DNA of 64,000 nt from assembly GCA_019055375.1 (NCBI GenBank), contig JAHQIW010003774.1, forward strand, positions 1-64,000, written 5' to 3'. Under the pieces are notes generated by a model. It was not told the DNA's origin. It worked only from the letters and a program-made list of their open reading frames with translations, and did not search any database. Numbering within the stretch: the stretch's first letter is position 1; each line of letters starts with the position of its first letter. Both the position numbers and the translations under genes were made by a program. Source of the stretch: Parelaphostrongylus tenuis (taxonomy: Eukaryota; Nematoda; Chromadorea; Rhabditida; Metastrongylidae). This document shows positions 58,686 through 64,000 of this stretch, piece after piece.

Positions 58686-59639
58686 CAATCATTCTTTTTA
58701 CTACTCGAAAATGAGGGCTGAGAGTGAAGACGATTGACGTCTGTAAAAACTAAGTATTTTGGTGAATGACATCGATTGATTGACAAGGTGCTGCCTAGCC
58801 CAAAGATCTAGCTAGATGGCAACGACTTGGGTGAAGATACGGTAATTATTGACCATTCGTAGATCAAATTTTTTACAAAAAATTCTAACTTTGGAGCATT
58901 TTTATGGCGATGTACGTATTTCCTGATATAGAAAGGAACCTGTGACTAGATAAACACAAAGCAGCCATCTTCGTAAATTTTTTCATGACATAAAAAAACG
59001 ACTTTGAGTGAAGTTCTACATCTCCTTAATTGCTTCATTTCGTTCGATTTTGAGGTAATTTACTAAAAATGAGGGGGTAATTAGCACATCGGTGGTTCTC
59101 AGAGTTCATAGAAAGCCATATAGTACTTCCTGAGATCTTCTTGAGATCACAAAAAGAAGTAGATGCCCGAGAAACAACGGGCAAATTCAAGTTTCGACGA
59201 GTGAGATGACTTAAAACTCAAATAACTAGACAAATACATGAAACTACCGGGCGGTACTGCCGGCCTAACATGTGCCAAAGCTAGTAGATCACGCTTTGGA
59301 AAACACACGGTAGACTCGCACCACACGTCGCCGCTGATGAAGGAAAGGCTAGGAGGAGGAGGCCTGGAAAGGTGGAGGATTGGGCGGATGGTGTGGGTGG
59401 TTTGAGAAGATGAAATGGATGATTGGATGAAAAATTGGGGTATGGACGGCAGTTTCCCGAGCAGCAGTTGGCTGTGATTCGATCTGCAGATCACGGATCA
59501 CGAGGCAACTGCCGGTCGGGCGGCAGCCAGATGAGGAAAGTGAGGCGAGCAAGGATCTAAGGGGCACAAAAACGACTTGGTAGAAGACCGAACAAATCGG
59601 AAATGACGATGAAGACGACTATGAATAGCAGGAAGCCAG

Positions 59640-59725
59640 ATGGACGAACGGACGGATAGACAAGATGGAGAGGATGAAAAGATGGAAGGATGACTGGATG
59701 AACGGATGAAGGGATGAATGGTGTC
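59640..59725 (+). repeat. Degenerate GGATGAA-type repeat
   Basis: Runs of GATGGA, GGATGA and GGACGG units. A similar loose stretch lies at about 59380-59430. Confidence 0.7.
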
Positions 59726-59769
59726 AGTCCGGGCTGAGTAGGGATCTAGTCACGTAAACCGAATACCGA

Positions 59770-60035
59770 GACTAAGACACGTACCCAGCCGGGCCCACGA
59801 CACCGATGCGAATGGCCATCAGCCAGCGCCGCGCGGCCGCAGCACCGCCTTTCGCGCGCGCGCCAAATTCAAATCGTCTCGGCGCGAGAGTGCGCGATTC
59901 GAGAGGGTGCGGACGGCGTGCAGACTCTTTTCCCCCTCGCGTTTTCGTTCCGCCGATAAACGTGCGCGACTCCGCCCTCCATACCGGCTGGACAATAGCC
60001 AGCACCGGGGTTACGAGTGATGACGTCATCAGAGG
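59770..60035. promoter_or_regulatory. GC-rich island with E2F-like and CRE palindromes
   Basis: The most GC-rich part of the window. At 59850-59867 TTTCGCGCGCGCGCCAAA holds two facing matches to the E2F consensus TTTSSCGC. At 60018-60031 TGATGACGTCATCA is a perfect 14-bp palindrome around the CRE core TGACGTCA. It looks like a promoter, but no flanking first exon could be assigned. Confidence 0.4.
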
Positions 60036-60069
60036 GCCATCAATATAGTTGTGATACCAGTATAGGATT

Positions 60070-60255
60070 AGATGGGGAAGTCCGCCTGACCACGGGGCCA
60101 TCAAGCCATTTGGAGTTCAGGGAGCCTGCCTGACCAGGAGTTATCAAGGCCATTTGGGATTCAGAAGTCTACATGACCACAAGGTTATAAAGGCCATTTG
60201 GGATTCATGAGAGTCTGCCTGACTAGGGGTTATCAAGGCCATTTGAGGCTCACAG
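60070..60255 (+). repeat. Tandem minisatellite, ~47-bp unit, about four copies
   Basis: The unit (CTGCCTGACCAGGGGTTATC then AAGGCCATTTGGGATTCA) repeats almost four times with point changes and small length differences. Confidence 0.85.
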
Positions 60256-60907
60256 CGAGTTCTAGATGTCCCCTCTAATGGCAAGTTCTCAGAGGAACTG
60301 CGATTTGCTAATCAACTTATGGAGATCATAGGAGATCAAACGATGCCCCGTCGATACTGACGGATGGTCCTCTATTATCCCACGCAACTATGGGCTGCTT
60401 CATCCTTGCCAAATGTCCCTTGTCGAGGGGTCTAACGCTTGCCTACCTTTGTTTCTATAAGGCTTAGAAGGGGCTTACCGTGTAGATCATTTTATAATGT
60501 GGAAATATTCACTTTCTCAAAACCGATCTACAAAATGTCTTGGAGAATAACGGCACTGATTTGGTAGATCGCGAGATCAAAACAAGCCGTTGTCTCTGCC
60601 AAATTTGGATTTACCCACCTCCGCGATCCTACGAGTGGAATTCAATGCATGGCATTTGACTCACGGTTCAATCAATACCGGACTTCAATTCATTCATCCT
60701 TGAATGATCTACAAATCACGTCAAATTTTATTGAGAGCACGTTGGAACTGATGCAACGAACTTGTTATTCATCTCCTTGAGTAGAAGAAAGACGTTAATT
60801 ATCATTACTGCATTTATGAGATGAGATACTGCTTCCAACTTTCTCCTAAGCCACTGATTGAATAAGAGTCTTTGTAGAGAAGATTTCCTAGATCCGATAA
60901 AGAGGAA

Positions 60908-61210
60908 AAGAGCGGATGTGGCGCAGTGGTTAGAGGTGCTCTTTGTTGAACTCAAGGTCGATAGTTCGATCTCGCCCTCATGACTCACCAAGCCATCCAT
61001 CACTCCGGGCTCGGTAAATTGGTACTAAAGTGTTGTAGACTTGTCTGGGAGGATAAGCAGCACTGACTCGATACAGCGGGAGGGAGGCCACCGCGAGTCA
61101 TTGTAAAGGCCATATATGCATTCAATCACCTCAAACAAGGTTGAAAATTGATTCGAATGCATGGCGCATCCCTCAGGGACTGATCAACGCCAAGAGTTTT
61201 ATCCTTTAGC
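60908..61210 (+). repeat. S2 SINE copy, best preserved
   Basis: GGATGTGGCGCAGTGGTTAG (A-box-like), AAGGTCGATAGTTCGATCTC (B-box-like), CTGGGAGGATAAGCAGCACTG, CATTGTAAAGGCCATATATG and the end CAACGCCAAGAGTTTTATCC. About 300 bp; the reference copy for the family here. Confidence 0.8.
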
Positions 61211-61729
61211 TTTACAAAGAAGAAGCTGTGTTGATGCTTCTTCTGGGTGATTTGCGATGGTTTCGAGTGCGAATATCTGCCACATTCGCAACTGCAAGTC
61301 ATTTAAGCAATTAAAGCGGATTTCAAGGCATGCGGTATATTGCAATATTCACGAAAAACCTAAAAGAATGATGTGATTCTCAATGAACTACGCAGCGAAC
61401 ACTACCCATTGGGCTACCCTTGCCTCGATAGGGTTGAATAGATGCCTTCCTAATGCTCGTTCGAGCCACTCAACGATCGACAGGACTACAGGTAACATGG
61501 ATATGACGTATCATCATAAATGGAGATGGATTTCTATCATCAGAGTCATCATCCGAGAATAAAACACTCGAAATAAAAGGTGTAATATTACAAAAATATC
61601 CGGCCAAAAGAGATCGAGTGTCGAAAATTGCCGATCTTGTAATTTTTCACTTGACGGCGATTGTGTAAATCGTTCGTTGTCGCCTACCTCTTTATTAGGG
61701 GAAGTAAGGACCCCCGAGAGCATTGGCTA

Positions 61730-61860
61730 AAGATGAAGGGCCTCCACGACTGACGAGACTGCAAGGCCGGAAACGTGTATAGGGCTGTACGAGAGCCCAT
61801 TAACAGAGCACATTAGATGTTGGCTCAAGTAATAATTATGAGATATATTGAAACTTGAGC
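61730..61860 (+). repeat. Hammerhead-bearing unit, family A, decayed
   Basis: CTGACGA (61750-61756), a GACTGCAAGGCC hairpin and GGAAAC, with AGGGCTGTACGAGAGCCC and TGTTGGCTCAAGTAATAATTATG downstream as in other family A units. An extra base before GAAA and a damaged helix I predict no activity. Confidence 0.5.
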
Positions 61861-62984
61861 GTGGGTTTTAATAAATCACTCAAAATAAAGGGTGTAGCAT
61901 CAGAGTATTTAATTCGATGAGTCATGACAACATATGTCCAGTGAGTTTTGATGAGAAATTTCCTATCGGATATTTCGACCCAGAAAGTGACTTTTTCCAA
62001 CCTAAGCATGATCATTCGGGTTTTTCGAAGGTGAATAAGGTAAAGGAGGTTGATTGAAGTACATGATTTATTTGCGTAGCGTTTTGACTTTTTCGTCTTC
62101 TTCAAAACCGTGATAGTTCGAGTTGATGGCTCATCGAAAATCGTACTCGGGATGCTAGTCTTCGTGCAGAGTCGAATGTTCCTGAACCGAGCGCTGATCG
62201 CATGGAAGTATCCTCGCTCGATGATCTCCTATAAGAAAATGGTTGTTGACAGACTGTCGTCGGTAGATGATGGTTTGTTTTCTTCTGCCGTTCATCCTTT
62301 AGCAAAAGGCATCATTATCAGCTTATCACGGGGCCTAACAGTATTTGAAACCTCTTTAAATTCGAATATTGAGTCAAACAAATAAAATTACCACTCGTGA
62401 TGGGTAGTGTAAGCTTTGGCAAGGGTAATCGCGGGTTTGAAGCCACCTGAGCACCGGAGTTTTACTCGTGCCTCAGCATTTCTGCGGTCGTATTTCATTG
62501 CGCAACCTGTCAATAGAAAAAAAGGGATTGTAGTAAGTAAAAGTTGAAGCAAATAGGGTTGGTTCATCTCTGGAGGGCGGTTGCACATTACATTACATTC
62601 CGACACGGCGGCACTCATTTTATCCGCGTACATGTTCTCAAGAAAAAAAACTGAAAGAAAGAAAGAAAGAAAAACTGGATGTTTTGTGGTGTTCAGCGTC
62701 TAACATGCTACCAAAAGACGTGTCCGTTGTGGCGCTTCAATGTAATCGGTGGTAGCGGTCTCTTCTAATCTTGATGAGTGATCATCTTGGTGAAAAAAAA
62801 ACTTTTTAACAAGAATCCTAATAGTCAAATGATAAGCGAAAAAATTCTAATCGTGTTACTGCCAATTTAGATTATTATGCTGCATTATTTCTATGGACTA
62901 GCACCAAGCAGTTGCCGCACGAACTAATGTTATAATATGAGATATTATAAGAATAGAATAATCTAGATGATTAAGGGGTATCAC

Positions 62985-63260
62985 ATGTGTCACCTGTGGT
63001 CCCGTTGATCGTCGATTGACTCGAGTGGGTAACAGTCAGCAGCACTTTTATTAGTCCCTATGGAGTGCAAAAGTAGTTTAATGGGTCAATCTCGTTCAAG
63101 GGTTTTCGCTGAGTATCATATCTTTCATCAGGGCTTTTCGCGATGGAATCGGACCATTGAGTCGGTGGTCCTCCCGTGAAGCGCTTGACAGCCCTAGTAA
63201 TCCAGTCGGTAAACGCCTATGTACAAGTGGTAGACCTGTTTTTTGTCATACCATGAGATC
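62985..63260 (-). mobile_element. RTE-type LINE 3' relic
   Basis: A minus-strand frame reads AVKRFTGGPPTQWSDSIAKS, then (other frame) ESIDDQRDHR. These correspond to the RxxGRPPTRWSDFF region and the typical C-terminal IDDQRD end of RTE elements. Frame changes make it a relic. Confidence 0.6.
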
Positions 63261-64000
63261 TTCTCAAAATGAAGCTTGATGCACTGACATATTCAGTCCA
63301 TTGATTATTCAGTGTAGCTCTGTTTCACTATATTTTATCTTATTCTAGAAAGGGTGGGACAGCGCAGCGGTTAGTGAAGCGATGATGGCTTCAATATATT
63401 ATTGTTTCTTAAGTTAAGTAGTCATACGAGATTACAAGATAGGAGATTTATTCAGGAATGAACGTCCTGCCGATTATGCCTTCCTCAAAACTGATAAATC
63501 AAGTTGATACACAACTTTTTCAGTCAAACCTCTTCGTGACATCAACGAAAGATATTCAAGGCCTAGGTTTGATTACATGGGAATGGCCTTAAGTCGATAT
63601 TTACTATTATGACGTCATCACTTCAACGATTAGAATATACGTACTGAAATCGAGCTGTACGGCTGAACACTATCACTACATGAGGCCAAAGCACCACCTC
63701 TCGCGGACTGATCCATCACCGACGTTTGTTGAAGTTCAACGCTTGACATTCATGCTATCGGTGCCATGTGGGTGTATCTGACGACAATGATATGCTTACA
63801 AGATGAATCATCGATCATCGATTGATCACGATAGAGGTGGAGTAATCGATGTGAGTGTGATCCGTTTCGAGACGAGTTCTATTGCACTGTAAATTACCAC
63901 CCGTTGAGGAATTGGACACTAGGCGACGAGCAGACGATCCGACCCACCAAAGTACATGACAATAAATTCGGTACCAATTCTCGCTCGCTCTTTGTCTACG

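Larger units (their letters stand above)
57509..64000. other. Region downstream of sel-11, no gene supported
   Basis: About 6.5 kb. It holds an S1 SINE (58585-58685), a purine-rich simple-repeat zone (59640-59725), a GC-rich island (59770-60035), a ~47-bp tandem repeat (60070-60255), an S2 SINE (60908-61210), a decayed hammerhead repeat (61730-61860), an (AAAG)n run (62658-62675) and an RTE relic (62985-63260). The minus frames at 57771-58376 are open and overlapping, but no family or splice framework supports them. Confidence 0.5.

Noticed and set aside
59772..60104. 110-codon minus-strand frame across the GC island
   Set aside because: Open because of base composition; Arg/Ala/Gly-rich with no family match, and it spans regulatory-looking palindromes.

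Overview
The window looks like nuclear DNA of a parasitic clade V (strongylid or hookworm-like) nematode. The basis is AT-rich, repeat-choked DNA, small exons with TTTTCAG-type 3' splice sites, 5' splice-leader acceptors close to start codons, and three conserved genes whose closest remembered relatives are Caenorhabditis proteins. No bacterial-style operon is present. All genes are intron-rich, and I assembled the exons by hand from splice signals, reading-frame phase and family conservation.

Genes, left to right: (1) 10614->3083, minus strand: a five-exon MCFD2-like secreted EF-hand protein of 138 aa. (2) 28555->22449, minus strand: a second five-exon MCFD2-like protein of 197 aa, with a Pro/Gln-rich N-terminal insert and a C-terminal polyglutamine tail. 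(3) 35800->46393, plus strand: ten-exon syntaxin-5 (Qa-SNARE, syx-5), 421 aa. (4) 47069->57508, plus strand: fourteen-exon HRD1/SEL-11 ER-membrane RING-H2 ubiquitin ligase, about 636 aa, carrying two single-base homopolymer frameshifts. All four act in the early secretory pathway: ER cargo export, ER-Golgi fusion and ERAD. From memory, the C. elegans neighbours F55A11.1 (EF-hand), F55A11.2 (syx-5) and F55A11.3 (sel-11) have the same content, so this is probably a conserved cluster. The syx-5/sel-11 gap is 675 bp on the same strand.

The rest (about 90%) is intergenic or intronic and filled with mobile-element debris. It includes at least three tRNA-derived SINE-like families (called S1, S2 and S3 here), deleted mariner copies, RTE-type LINE fragments, a MITE, a dispersed G-rich repeat family, microsatellites and a ~500-bp pyrimidine tract just upstream of syx-5. 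There is also a GC-rich island with E2F-like and CRE palindromes near 59.8-60.0 kb.

The most interesting signal is a set of small repeats that carry type I hammerhead ribozymes with a minimal helix III. Four copies have an intact catalytic core (53795-53837, 26058-26104, 14579-14620, 14886-14930) and several more are decayed. They sit as inverted pairs or as a ~309-bp repeat unit, and one lies sense-oriented in intron 1 of the second MCFD2-like gene. Other notable points are three GC-AG introns, one of which competes with an in-frame GT donor in syx-5.
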